Assembly (NCBI GenBank): GCA_944381625.1
Contig: CALWLW010000013.1
Coordinates: forward strand, 32,420 to 96,419
Source: an uncultured Lachnoclostridium sp.
GTDB taxonomy: Bacteria > Bacillota > Clostridia > Lachnospirales > Lachnospiraceae
Length of the DNA: 64,000 bases
Reading direction: 5' to 3'
A program made the translations under genes and the position numbers. Shown here piece by piece: positions 1 to 9,063 of the stretch (the stretch's first letter is position 1; each line of letters opens with the position of its first letter). The notes below the pieces were generated by a model, which was given only the letters and a program-made list of their open reading frames with translations, was not told the origin of the DNA and made no database searches.

Positions 1-292
1 CCTGGGGATACACCGGCATCTCCAGACGCCTGCAGGAGTCCTCCATACGCTGCGCGTTCAGGTCCGGGCGGAAAGTTACGATCCTCCCGTCCTCCGTAGT
101 ATATGCTTTCATGCCTTCAAAACAGGTCTGCGCATACTGAAGCACGCACGCGCACTCGCTCATGGTGATCATGGGATCGTCCACCAGCGCTCCCTCATCC
201 CACGCTCCGTTTTTGTAATTGGCCACAAACCTCTTATCGGTATCCACATAGTTGAAACCAAGGCTGCCCCAGTCAATATTTTTCTTTTCCAT
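1..292 (-). CDS. ilvE: Branched-chain amino acid aminotransferase, N-terminal part (cut by window edge)
   Basis: The first 97 codons are present and the rest lies beyond base 1. The protein would transfer the amino group between valine, leucine or isoleucine and 2-oxoglutarate using PLP (fold-type IV aminotransferase). The visible part has the family's N-terminal features: a stretch reading FNYVDTDKRFVANYKNGAWD, then an ITMSECACVLQYAQTCFEGMKAY region corresponding to the conserved FEGxKAY strand, and FRPDLNAQRM. The start is the ATG complementary to bases 290-292, preceded by AAAGGAAG. The catalytic lysine is outside the window. The upstream neighbour on the same strand is a symporter gene about 80 bases away. 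Confidence 0.88.
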   Translation of the reverse strand, partial: MEKKNIDWGSLGFNYVDTDKRFVANYKNGAWDEGALVDDPMITMSECACVLQYAQTCFEGMKAYTTEDGRIVTFRPDLNAQRMEDSCRRLEMPVYPQ

Positions 293-372
293 CCTGAATG
301 CTTCCTTTCCCATTGCATAATCATGTCTGCGATGACTTATTTTTTCCATCATACGCCTTTCCAAAAAAAGTG

Positions 373-1791
373 TCAAGTTCTCCCGTTTTTCTCATAATCC
401 TTCAGGGAATCCACCGCTTCGGAAGCCAGAGGAATCAGCGCCGTCATATTGAAGACCGTCATCAGTCCCACGCCCACGTCCCCCAGATCCCACACGAACG
501 TGTACGCCGCCAGTCCGCCCGCAAACAGCATGGCCAGGGCGAAGATTTTATAAACAGTCTGGGCCTTCCACCGGTCCCCGAACAGATACGCCACGTTGGA
601 CCGGGCGTAAAACAGGATGCCGATGAAAGTGGAAAAGCTGAACAGCCAGAGGATCAGGGCGATGAACACCACGCCCGCTTCTCCCAGATGATGCTGCATG
701 GCCGCCTGGAGCAGGTCCATACCCGCAAGCCCCGAGGTCAGTTCTTCCGGAGCCAGCAGCATCAGCATGGCCGTACAGCTGCAGATCAGGATTGTGTCGA
801 TAAACACGCCCAGGGCCTGTAAAAGTCCTTCCTTGGCCGGATGGCTGATATCCGCGGCCGCGGCCGCGCAGGGCGCGGAGCCGGAACCGGCTTCATTGGA
901 GAACAGCCCCCGCTTCACCCCGTTCATGATCACTGCGCCCAGGCCTCCTGCTGCCGCCTGGCGGAGCCCGAAAGCCTCCGAAAAAATCCGCTGGAAGACC
1001 GAGGGCAGCATGCCGGCATTCTTCACAATCACAAACAGCGTGATCAGAAGGTACAGCACCGCCATGACCGGGACGATAATATCCAGCACCCTGACCGTGG
1101 CGTTCTTCCTCAGCACGATCACCGCGGCCACAGCCACCAGCACAATGGTGGTATAGAGGGGCGGGATCTGGAACGCGTTCTTAAAAGCGGAGGATACGGA
1201 ATTCCCGATCACCTGGCTGATGCCGCCCCAGCAGATCAGTCCGGACAGGGCGAACAGCACGGCGATCAGCGGCTTCCTCCCGCCGTTTCGTTTTCTGGAA
1301 AAGTACCGGTCTATATAATAGGCCGGACCACCCCGGTACCCGCCGTAAAGGGGGTCCTTCTCTTTGTAAAGCTGGGCCAGCGTAGCCTCCACGAAAGCCG
1401 TGGACGATCCGGCCAGCGCCGTCACCCACATCCAGAACACGGCGCCTGCGCCTCCGGCGGAGATGGCCGCCACCACGCCCACCAGATTGCCCATCCCCAC
1501 CCTGGTCGCCGTGGAGACGATCAGTGCCTGGACGCCCGATATGGCCCCTTCCTGGGACGTATTTTTCTTTTCCGCCGTGACCCTCAGCATCTCCGGGAAA
1601 AGCCGCACCGGGAGAGCCCTTGTCCGGATGGTGAAGTAGATTCCCGCCGGAATCAGGATCAGCACCAGCAGGGAGATCCCCAGGCTGCTCCCGCCGGGAA
1701 GGGGAATGGTAATCAGGTCTCCCCACAGCACGTGGTATACTGCCCGGAAAACCATCATGAAAAAATCTCCCGCCGCGTCCAGCATGTCCAT
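373..1791 (-). CDS. Amino acid carrier protein, AGCS family (alanine/glycine:cation symporter)
   Basis: A 472-residue polytopic membrane protein of the AGCS (AlsT/GlnT-type) family, which couples uptake of alanine, glycine or glutamine to sodium. Family signatures are clear: VGMGNLVGVVAAISAGGAG near residue 100, GGPAYYIDRYF near 155, and NGVKRGLFSNEAGSGSAP near 290, the most conserved segment of the family. About ten hydrophobic segments are visible. The frame can be extended eight codons to a GTG at 1815, but I chose the ATG at 1791 because AGAGAGGAC lies six bases upstream of it while nothing suitable precedes the GTG. The exact substrate cannot be told from sequence. It lies downstream of nifJ behind a terminator and is probably its own transcription unit. 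Confidence 0.9.
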   Translation of the reverse strand: MDMLDAAGDFFMMVFRAVYHVLWGDLITIPLPGGSSLGISLLVLILIPAGIYFTIRTRALPVRLFPEMLRVTAEKKNTSQEGAISGVQALIVSTATRVGMGNLVGVVAAISAGGAGAVFWMWVTALAGSSTAFVEATLAQLYKEKDPLYGGYRGGPAYYIDRYFSRKRNGGRKPLIAVLFALSGLICWGGISQVIGNSVSSAFKNAFQIPPLYTTIVLVAVAAVIVLRKNATVRVLDIIVPVMAVLYLLITLFVIVKNAGMLPSVFQRIFSEAFGLRQAAAGGLGAVIMNGVKRGLFSNEAGSGSAPCAAAAADISHPAKEGLLQALGVFIDTILICSCTAMLMLLAPEELTSGLAGMDLLQAAMQHHLGEAGVVFIALILWLFSFSTFIGILFYARSNVAYLFGDRWKAQTVYKIFALAMLFAGGLAAYTFVWDLGDVGVGLMTVFNMTALIPLASEAVDSLKDYEKNGRT

Positions 1792-1850
1792 ATGAAAGTC
1801 CTCTCTTCCTTGCACGTTTATTTTTTAAAGCACACTTCTCTTTGGTAAAA

Positions 1851-1876
1851 AAGAGGGTGGCGTCCGCCACCCTCTT
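1851..1876 (-). terminator. Rho-independent terminator of nifJ
   Basis: Ten-base perfect inverted repeat (AAGAGGGTGG / CCACCCTCTT) with a six-base loop. It lies 20 bases past the nifJ stop and is followed on the minus strand by a run of T. It separates nifJ from the symporter gene. Confidence 0.85.
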
Positions 1877-1895
1877 ATTCTATCTGACAGATTGA

Positions 1896-4800
1896 TTATT
1901 CTGCTCCATAGAGAGTTTTCAGTTTGTTCAGATAGCTGTATCTTGCTTTTGCCTCGTCCTCGTTCTTCGCGAAGAGTTTTGCAGCTCTTTCCGGATTTGC
2001 ACGTTTCAGAGAATTGTAACGTACCTCTCCATCCAGGAACTCCTGATAATCTCCGGTCGGCTCCTTGGAATCCAGGGAGAACGCATCCTTGCCTTCTGCC
2101 GCCAGAGCCGGATTGTAGCGGAAGCAGTGCCAGTAACCAGCCTTAACAGCCAGTTCTTCCTCGGTCTGAGCCTTCGCCATACCCTTCTTGATACCATGGT
2201 TGATACACGGAGCGTAAGCGATGATCAGGGACGGTCCCGGATATGCCTCTGCCTCTGCGATCGCCTTCACGCACTGGTTGAAGTCAGCGCCCATGGAGAT
2301 CTGTGCCACATATACATAACCATAGCTCATAGCGATGGAAGCCAGGTCTTTCTTCTTCACATCCTTGCCGCCTGCAGCGAACTGTGCCACTGCACCGGTG
2401 GGGGTAGCCTTGGAAGCCTGTCCGCCCGTATTGGAGTAAACCTCGGTATCGAATACCATCACGTTGATATCTTTTCCGGAAGCCAGTACATGGTCAACGC
2501 CGCCGAATCCGATATCGTATGCCCATCCGTCGCCGCCGAATACCCACTGGGACTTCTTAGCCAGGAACTCTTTCTGTTTCAGGATATCCTGAGCCTTCTC
2601 GCATCCGCATGCTTCCAGAGCAGCCACCAGCTTGTCCGTAGCCGTTCCGTTGGTTGCGCCTACTCCGTAGGTGTCAAGCCATTCCTGGCCTGCAGCAACC
2701 ACGTCCGCGTTGCCGGAATTTGCCACCAGGTCTTCCACCTTAGCCTTCAGGCCGCCGCGTACGGCATCCTGAGCCAGCAGCATACCATAACCGAACTCAG
2801 CCGCATCCTCGAACAGAGAGTTGGACCATGCCGGACCCTGTCCCTTCTGGTTCACGGTGTACGGAGTGGACGGTGAAGAGTTGCCCCAGATGGAGGAGCA
2901 TCCGGTTGCGTTGGAGATATACATTCTGTCACCGAACAGCTGGGTGATCAGTTTTGCATACGGGGTCTCGCCGCAGCCCGCGCATGCGCCTGAGAACTCA
3001 AGCAGCGGGGTCTTGAACTGAGATCCTTTGACCGTCGTCTCTTTGAATTTCGCAATCACATCTGCCTTCTCCGGCAGGGTAACTGCATAGTCGAAGCCAA
3101 CCTGAACGCCCTGGTTTGCTTCCATGTTCGCCATCTCGATGGCCTTCGCACCCTTCTTGCCCGGGCATACGTTCACACAGGAACCGCATCCGGTACAGTC
3201 AAGAGCAGATACCACGATCGCGAACTTCTTGTCTGCCATACCGGTCATATCCATCATCTGCATGCCTTCCGGAGCTGCAGCCGCCTCTTCTGCGGTCAGG
3301 GCTACCGGACGGATAACTGCGTGCGGGCAGACATAAGAACATCTGTTACACTGGATACAGTTCTCCGGATTCCAGATCGGGATATTGACTGCGATACCGC
3401 GTTTCTCATATGCGGAAGTTCCGGACGGGGTCGTACCGTCTACGTAATCCATGAATGCGGATACCGGCAGGCTGTTGCCTTCCTGAGCGGATACCTTGGA
3501 CTGAATGTTGTTTACGAAGTCCACAGCGTCTTTTCTTCCGCCCTCAGCATGGGTCATATCCAGTCCTTCGTCAGCCGCGTTCTTCCAGCTCTCCGGAACC
3601 TGGACTTCCACTACCTCTTTCGCGCCAGCGTCGATAGCAGCCCAGTTCTTCTGAACCACATCGTCGCCCTTGCGGCCATAGGTAGCTTTTGCAGCTGCTT
3701 TCATCAGATCGATGGCTTCTTCCTCCGGAATAATGCCTGTCAGTTTGAAGAATGCGGACTGCAGGATGGTGTTGATACGGGTCGGGCCCATGCCGGTCTC
3801 GATACCGATCTTCACACCGTCGATGGTATAGAATTTAATGTTGTGGTTTGCAATAAATGCTTTCACCTGTCCCGGAAGGTGTTTCTCCAGACCTTCCATA
3901 TCCCACGGGCAGTTCAGAAGGAAGGTTCCTCCGTCCACTAGTTCCTGTACCATGTTGTACTTGCGTACATAAGACGGATTGTGGCATGCCACGAAGTCTG
4001 CCTTGTGGATCAGGTATGTAGATTTGATCGGCTTCTTTCCGAAACGAAGGTGAGACATGGTCACACCGCCGGACTTCTTGGAGTCGTAATCAAAATAAGC
4101 CTGTGCGTACATATCGGTGTTGTCGCCGATGATCTTAATGGAGTTCTTGTTTGCTCCAACGGTACCGTCAGCACCCAGACCCCAGAACTTGCAGTTGGTG
4201 GTTCCTTCCGGAGTGGTCACCAGCGGAGCGCCGGTCTCCAGGGACAGATTGGTCACATCGTCCACGATGCCGATGGTGAATTTCTGTTTGGTCGTGTTAT
4301 GATATACGGCCACGATCTGTGCAGGAGTCGTATCCTTGGAACCCAGTCCGTAACGTCCGGTGAATACCGGCGTGTCATGGAACTTGGTTCCCTTCAGCGC
4401 TGCCACCACATCCAGGTACAGCGGCTCGCCCAGCGCGCCCGGCTCTTTCGTTCTGTCAAGAACCGTGATCTGTTTTACAGACTCCGGAATGGCTGCAACC
4501 AGAGCCTCTGCGCAGAACGGTCTGTAAAGGCGGACTTTCACAACGCCGACTTTCTCGCCTGCCGCCATCAGGTAATCGATGGTCTCCTCAATGGTATCGC
4601 ATACAGAACCCATGGCGATGATCACATACTCAGCGTCAGCGGCTCCGTAGTAGTTGAACAGTTTGTAATCCGTACCGATCTTCGCGTTCACCTTGTCCAT
4701 GTATTCCTGAACAATCGCCGGCATTGCGTCATAGTACTGGTTGCATGCCTCGCGTGCCTGGAAGAAGATATCCGGGTTCTGTGCGGAACCTCTCTCTACC

Positions 4801-5438
4801 GGATGGTTCGGATTCAGAGCGTCTTTTCTGAACGCGTCGATGGCGTCCATGTCCACCATATCCTTCAGATCCTCGTAATCCCAGGTCTCGATCTTCTGGA
4901 TCTCATGGGAGGTACGGAATCCGTCGAAGAAGTTAATGAACGGAAGGCGTCCTTTGATTGCCGCGCAGTGCGCAACCGGGGTCAGGTCCATAACTTCCTG
5001 AACGCTGGACTCGCAGAGCATTGCAGCTCCGGTCTGACGACAGGCATACACGTCGGAGTGGTCTCCGAAGATGGACAGCGCGTGGCTTGCAAGCGCACGT
5101 GCGGATACGTTGAATACGCCCGGAAGTCTCTCGCCGGCTACCTTGTACAGGTTCGGGATCATCAGAAGAAGACCCTGGGAAGCCGTGAACGTGGTCGTCA
5201 GGGCTCCTGCTGCCAGAGAACCGTGTACAGCGCCTGCCGCACCTGCCTCAGACTGCATCTCAGTTACATGAACCGTCTGTCCGAAGATGTTGGTTCTTCC
5301 CTGAGTCGCCCATTCATCAGTTGCTTCTGCCATAACGGATGAAGGTGTGATAGGATAGATCGCTGCCACGTCAGAATATGCGTAGGACGCATGAGCGGCT
5401 GCATGATTACCATCCATGGTTTTCATTTTTCTAGCCAT
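1896..5438 (-). CDS. nifJ: Pyruvate:ferredoxin (flavodoxin) oxidoreductase, single-chain
   Basis: 1180 residues, the normal length for the fused homodimeric enzyme. It splits pyruvate to acetyl-CoA and CO2 and reduces ferredoxin, the core step of clostridial fermentation. Visible domains in order: N-terminal pyruvate-binding domain (YPITPSSVMAE near residue 30), transketolase-like and gamma domains (FWGLGADGTVGANK near 420), a ferredoxin insert with two 4Fe-4S motifs (CIQCNRCSYVC near 696 and CTGCGSCVNVC near 748), then the thiamine diphosphate domain with CAGCGETPY near 820 and GDGWAYD followed by YSNTGGQ near 970-1000, which bind TPP and its metal. The start has an ideal AAGGAGGAATAACAAAA leader. 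It is expressed alone from a near-consensus promoter. Confidence 0.97.
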   Translation of the reverse strand: MARKMKTMDGNHAAAHASYAYSDVAAIYPITPSSVMAEATDEWATQGRTNIFGQTVHVTEMQSEAGAAGAVHGSLAAGALTTTFTASQGLLLMIPNLYKVAGERLPGVFNVSARALASHALSIFGDHSDVYACRQTGAAMLCESSVQEVMDLTPVAHCAAIKGRLPFINFFDGFRTSHEIQKIETWDYEDLKDMVDMDAIDAFRKDALNPNHPVERGSAQNPDIFFQAREACNQYYDAMPAIVQEYMDKVNAKIGTDYKLFNYYGAADAEYVIIAMGSVCDTIEETIDYLMAAGEKVGVVKVRLYRPFCAEALVAAIPESVKQITVLDRTKEPGALGEPLYLDVVAALKGTKFHDTPVFTGRYGLGSKDTTPAQIVAVYHNTTKQKFTIGIVDDVTNLSLETGAPLVTTPEGTTNCKFWGLGADGTVGANKNSIKIIGDNTDMYAQAYFDYDSKKSGGVTMSHLRFGKKPIKSTYLIHKADFVACHNPSYVRKYNMVQELVDGGTFLLNCPWDMEGLEKHLPGQVKAFIANHNIKFYTIDGVKIGIETGMGPTRINTILQSAFFKLTGIIPEEEAIDLMKAAAKATYGRKGDDVVQKNWAAIDAGAKEVVEVQVPESWKNAADEGLDMTHAEGGRKDAVDFVNNIQSKVSAQEGNSLPVSAFMDYVDGTTPSGTSAYEKRGIAVNIPIWNPENCIQCNRCSYVCPHAVIRPVALTAEEAAAAPEGMQMMDMTGMADKKFAIVVSALDCTGCGSCVNVCPGKKGAKAIEMANMEANQGVQVGFDYAVTLPEKADVIAKFKETTVKGSQFKTPLLEFSGACAGCGETPYAKLITQLFGDRMYISNATGCSSIWGNSSPSTPYTVNQKGQGPAWSNSLFEDAAEFGYGMLLAQDAVRGGLKAKVEDLVANSGNADVVAAGQEWLDTYGVGATNGTATDKLVAALEACGCEKAQDILKQKEFLAKKSQWVFGGDGWAYDIGFGGVDHVLASGKDINVMVFDTEVYSNTGGQASKATPTGAVAQFAAGGKDVKKKDLASIAMSYGYVYVAQISMGADFNQCVKAIAEAEAYPGPSLIIAYAPCINHGIKKGMAKAQTEEELAVKAGYWHCFRYNPALAAEGKDAFSLDSKEPTGDYQEFLDGEVRYNSLKRANPERAAKLFAKNEDEAKARYSYLNKLKTLYGAE

Positions 5439-5509
5439 TTTTGTTATTCCTCCTTGTACAAATCAATAAGACCCTTTTTATATAAACTTAGTTCTTATCA
5501 TTCGGGTTT

Positions 5510-5538
5510 ATTCTATCACATCTTGTTCAGATTGTCCA
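5510..5538 (-). promoter_or_regulatory. Sigma-A type promoter of nifJ
   Basis: On the minus strand: -35 TGGACA, 17-base spacer, extended -10 TGATAGAAT. It ends 71 bases before the nifJ ATG. Confidence 0.7.
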
Positions 5539-5570
5539 TTTTGTATTTGAACTTTTTACGCGGGTTTTGT

Positions 5571-5611
5571 AAAAAAATCCCCGGCCGTCCAAAATCCGGC
5601 CAGGGAATTTT
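5571..5611 (-). terminator. Terminator of the BMP-ABC/ADP-ribosylglycohydrolase operon
   Basis: Imperfect GC-rich hairpin (TCCCCGGCCG pairing with CGGCCAGGGA) directly after the stop of the last operon gene, followed on the minus strand by seven T. Ts on the other side could make it bidirectional. Confidence 0.75.
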
Positions 5612-7438
5612 TTACCAGCTTTCTGTAAAAACCTGTATCACCTGTTTTGGGGGGATCCGGACAATCAGCCTGTCCCCCGTTATCTCTGCCCTGCCCGCCC
5701 CGATGATCACCTCCGCACGGGTGCCGGCATGCCATAATTCTATTGCACTGTCCTCAGCACTGTCCCTTTCATTGTATATGGCGTATATATCCCCTCCGCT
5801 GTTATCGGAATACAGATTGCAGTACACCCCTTCCCTGTCTGTGGGATACATGGGGACGGACGCGCCGCCCTGGAATATTTCCCGGTATTTCAGATAGACT
5901 GTCTTCCATTCTCTGATCATCTGCTTTTGTTCTTCCGTGTACAGCATGGTACGCCCAAATACATCCGTCCATATGATGATCGGCGTCCCTCCGAATATGG
6001 CTCTCTGGATCAGTTCCTGTTTGCCCTCCTGGCGCTGCCAGCGGGATACCATGGGCGCTATGTGCCTGGGAAGCATGAATCTTAACACATCTGCCTCCGG
6101 CATCGCCCCGTGCCCCCAGTACTCATCCCACGAAGACGTGATAAATTCAACCGGATGATTCTTCACCGGATGGAACTGGGTTTGCAGCAGAACGCCTTTT
6201 TTGACCTTATCTGCTTTTTTCCGGAACGAGAACGGAGCGCTGGACATGGTATCCATCTGATAACCGTCGGCATCCGTCTCCCGGATCAGCTCCGCAAACT
6301 GGTCCCCCATACTCCGGGTAGATTCTTCGCAGCCTCTGTCCCAGGGAATGAATGGAAGAAGCACTCTGACGCCCCTTTTGTGGAATTCCTCCACCGCCGC
6401 TTTCAGCGCCTCCATCCCTCCCGGAAAATCCCTGTGAAAATCCCACTGGTTCCTTTCATCCACGCCCAGCCTCGGATACTGATTCCAGAACGTCACCGTA
6501 TCAAACCCGCCGAAAGCCTCGCCCATCTTCAGCAGGCCATCCACATCAAACGTTCCTGTCTTATGGTCAAAGCCTTCGTTTCCATACAGGAAGAGGAAAT
6601 GATGGACGGCGGTTTCCCTGATCCACTGCAGGTCTTCCCTGTCGTATTCGGAAAAATCATATTCCGAAGCCCAGTCTTCCCTGTACCTGCCGAATGCTTC
6701 CGGCCATCCGGCATCGATGGCGCTGAGCTTGATTTCCACCGTATCGTTAAACGATGCATCCGGGGCCATCCTGACAAACCCGTCCCTGACAGAATCCTCC
6801 GTATCCATCAAAGCGAAAAATTTGCTCTGGTTCTGAACGCATCCCGCGTTGTCCAGATCGGAATAATTGGGAAACGTAATACTGTAGCCATGCTTCTTAT
6901 CCCCGCCAAGCAGTACCAGAGGGAGCTTGATGTCCGAGCTGAATTCTTTCCCCGACATGGGAATGATCACTGGCTTTCCCGATGCGTTCCTGAACTGGCA
7001 TCCCGGCGGAAGAAGCGTATCCTTCCCTCTCCCGTCATATTCGATGTCCGAAACCAGCGGGATCCTGATAAGCGAATCATAGGGCACCCCGTATTTATAA
7101 CCGTCATATACCTGGTATAAAATACGCAGCGAGCCGCCTTCCTCCCGGCGTTTGTTCCATGTAAAGTAAACTCTGACTTTCAGCAAATCCTCATCTCTGG
7201 TATAGAATGCGCCTATCAGCTTCTCCATTTCATCTTCGGCAGTGAAAACATGGGCCAGTTCAAAGTCCCCGCTTCCCAGCTCTTTTCCGTAGATTCTGAT
7301 CTGGAACAGGTCCCTGTTCCGGTTGGATACTGTCCCGGCCGCTTTATGCACAAGCCGGCGCAGAGGATGGTCCTTCTCAAAATCCAGTTCCAGCGCCAGG
7401 GCGCCGGTATCAACAGAAAATTGTTTTGTCCCTTCCAT
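5612..7438 (-). CDS. TIM-barrel glycoside hydrolase-like protein (clan GH-D / DUF6259-like)
   Basis: 608 residues, no signal peptide or membrane segment, so cytoplasmic. Residues 1-260 look like a beta-sandwich supersandwich domain. Residues about 280-520 look like a (beta/alpha)8 barrel, with strand ends such as FDTVTFWNQYPRLG, GVRVLLPFIPWDRG and DADGYQMDTMSS (near 390). The last has the typical look of a nucleophile aspartate strand in clan GH-D enzymes. The C-terminal 80 residues form a small beta domain. I cannot assign a numbered GH family with certainty. Its ATG touches the TGA of the previous gene with no spacer, so the two are translationally coupled. It is the last gene of the nucleoside-type ABC operon, which suggests an intracellular glycosidic substrate. 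Confidence 0.6.
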   Translation of the reverse strand: MEGTKQFSVDTGALALELDFEKDHPLRRLVHKAAGTVSNRNRDLFQIRIYGKELGSGDFELAHVFTAEDEMEKLIGAFYTRDEDLLKVRVYFTWNKRREEGGSLRILYQVYDGYKYGVPYDSLIRIPLVSDIEYDGRGKDTLLPPGCQFRNASGKPVIIPMSGKEFSSDIKLPLVLLGGDKKHGYSITFPNYSDLDNAGCVQNQSKFFALMDTEDSVRDGFVRMAPDASFNDTVEIKLSAIDAGWPEAFGRYREDWASEYDFSEYDREDLQWIRETAVHHFLFLYGNEGFDHKTGTFDVDGLLKMGEAFGGFDTVTFWNQYPRLGVDERNQWDFHRDFPGGMEALKAAVEEFHKRGVRVLLPFIPWDRGCEESTRSMGDQFAELIRETDADGYQMDTMSSAPFSFRKKADKVKKGVLLQTQFHPVKNHPVEFITSSWDEYWGHGAMPEADVLRFMLPRHIAPMVSRWQRQEGKQELIQRAIFGGTPIIIWTDVFGRTMLYTEEQKQMIREWKTVYLKYREIFQGGASVPMYPTDREGVYCNLYSDNSGGDIYAIYNERDSAEDSAIELWHAGTRAEVIIGAGRAEITGDRLIVRIPPKQVIQVFTESW

Positions 7439-8143
7439 TCAGCCGCTCTCCTTTACACACCGGAAACCCACCGTACCGTATCTGTCCATGGCGCCGCCCA
7501 TCAGGTGCACCTTCAAATGGCTGTTGTTTCTCATGGCCCCGCTTTCGGAATGCCAGTAATAGTGGGCCGTATAATAACTGCCTCCCCTGAGCACGATAAA
7601 CTGATGAGAATGGTCGACCTCGTCCAGCCTTTCAGACGTATACTCCCATACGTTTCCGCACATATTGTACAGCCCAAAAGGCGACCTGCCTTCCGGGTGG
7701 GAGTCCACAGGCTGTGTGTTTTCCCCGAACACATTGCAGAATTTATAATTTTTTGCATTTCCCCAGGGCCATTTATATTTCTCCGGCCCCGCCGCCATAT
7801 ACTGCCATTCCTCTTCCGTCGGCAGCCGTTTGCCGTAAAATTCTGCGTATGCTTTTGCGTCCTCCTGGCTTACATAGACCACGGGCAGATCTTCCGCGCC
7901 GTCGGGATACCGACCCGACTCCCAGTGTCTCAGAAACCCCGCGCTGTCCACCGGCGCATACCCGCTCTCTTTCAGGAATTGATCGTACATGGCATTGGTC
8001 ACACAGTAGAGATCCGCTTCCAGCGGCCCTACTTTCGCCAGTCGCGGGCCATGATCCATCTGGCAGTCCCCTTCCATGATCCTGTGGGATACCCGGTATA
8101 TATATTCTGCTTCCGGAATATACACAGTCTCCTGCTTAAGCAT
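7439..8143 (-). CDS. Formylglycine-generating-enzyme fold protein (SUMF1/FGE-like) without catalytic cysteines
   Basis: 234 residues with the FGE-sulfatase fold markers: LPTEEEWQYMA near 120, PFGLYNMCGNVWEYTSE near 155, LRGGSYY near 184 and a terminal GFRC. In true formylglycine-generating enzymes the segment after RGGS carries two copper-binding cysteines; here it reads RGGSYYTAHYYWHSESGAMRN, with neither cysteine. No sulfatase is encoded nearby. So it is probably not a sulfatase activator but one of the many FGE-fold proteins with another binding or catalytic role. The start ATG follows GGAGAGGGGAAG. It lies between a PfkB kinase and the TIM-barrel gene in the same operon, and pairs tightly with the latter (TGA directly followed by ATG). 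Confidence 0.75.
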   Translation of the reverse strand: MLKQETVYIPEAEYIYRVSHRIMEGDCQMDHGPRLAKVGPLEADLYCVTNAMYDQFLKESGYAPVDSAGFLRHWESGRYPDGAEDLPVVYVSQEDAKAYAEFYGKRLPTEEEWQYMAAGPEKYKWPWGNAKNYKFCNVFGENTQPVDSHPEGRSPFGLYNMCGNVWEYTSERLDEVDHSHQFIVLRGGSYYTAHYYWHSESGAMRNNSHLKVHLMGGAMDRYGTVGFRCVKESG

Positions 8144-8169
8144 AATCTTCCCCTCTCCTGAAAACCATG

Positions 8170-9063
8170 TTATAAAGCCCGCTCCACTTCTTCCAGCGTG
8201 GGGATCGACACAGCCGCTCCCGGCCTGGACACGGTGATGGACGCCGCCATGGACGCCTGTCTCAGCGAATCCTCCACCGGCATACCTTTCACGATTCCCG
8301 CCAGAAAGAATCCTTCAAAGGTGTCTCCAGCCGCCGTAGTGTCCACCGCCTTTGTGTCAAACGCTTCCTGCTCAACAAATTTACTTCCGTCATAGCAGCA
8401 GGAGCCCTCAGCGCCCATGGTCAGGACAAATTTTGCATCAGGAAATTTTTCCTGCAGCTTCTGCGCAAGTATTCTTTTGTCGCCGGAATCCGTTCCCGTG
8501 AACTGGGAAGCCTCTACCTCGTTCAAAACAAACCAGTCGATCTTATCCAGAGGCAGTTCCATGATTTTTTCATCCATGGGCGACGGATTGAGGATGATGA
8601 TCATTCCCCTCTCTTTGGCGCGGCTGATCATATATCCGATGTTGTTGACTTCATTTTGGAGCACAAGATAATCGCCTTTCCCGAATCGTTCAAAAACGTC
8701 GTCAATCTGCTCCTTTTCCACCGCCTGGTTCGCCCCGCCGTACAGGATAATGCAGTTGTCCCCTTCGTCGTCGTTCTGTATGATCGCGTTCCCCGTCCTG
8801 ATGTTCCGGTTGACGAAGACACACTCCGTATTGACGCCGGCCTCCTGCATAACATCCAGAAGGAATTTGCCGTCGTCCCCGATACATCCCGCATGGTAGA
8901 TATTCCCGCCCGCCCTGCCGATGGCAACGGACTGGTTCAGTCCCTTGCCTCCGGTAGATACGTTCAGGCTTCTGGAAGATATTGTCTCGCCTTTCCTGAC
9001 AAAGTGTTCTACCCGGTATGTATAATCAATATTCAGAGATCCATAATTTAAAATTTTTACCAT
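8170..9063 (-). CDS. PfkB-family sugar kinase (ribokinase-like)
   Basis: 297 residues, the usual length of ribokinase-type enzymes, which phosphorylate a sugar or nucleoside with ATP. The N-terminal signature is STGGKGLNQSVAIGRAGG near residue 37. The second signature is DTTAAGDTFEGFFLAG near 242, with the catalytic Asp in AAGD. NPSPMD and LNEVEAS are typical of the ribokinase branch. The ATG overlaps the TAA of the ADP-ribosylglycohydrolase gene (ATGGTAA), which indicates coupled expression. With an ADP-ribosyl hydrolase and a nucleoside-type importer in the same operon, ribose or a nucleoside-derived sugar is the likely substrate. This is context, not proof. It is not the rbsK of the ribose operon, which is at 52 kb. 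Confidence 0.9.
   Translation of the reverse strand: MVKILNYGSLNIDYTYRVEHFVRKGETISSRSLNVSTGGKGLNQSVAIGRAGGNIYHAGCIGDDGKFLLDVMQEAGVNTECVFVNRNIRTGNAIIQNDDEGDNCIILYGGANQAVEKEQIDDVFERFGKGDYLVLQNEVNNIGYMISRAKERGMIIILNPSPMDEKIMELPLDKIDWFVLNEVEASQFTGTDSGDKRILAQKLQEKFPDAKFVLTMGAEGSCCYDGSKFVEQEAFDTKAVDTTAAGDTFEGFFLAGIVKGMPVEDSLRQASMAASITVSRPGAAVSIPTLEEVERAL

Noticed and set aside
3981..5342. A 453-codon plus-strand frame inside nifJ
   Set aside because: Mirror of the nifJ coding frame; no ribosome site or recognisable domain.
7439..8143. Sulfatase-activating formylglycine-generating enzyme
   Set aside because: Both catalytic cysteines are missing and no sulfatase gene is nearby.
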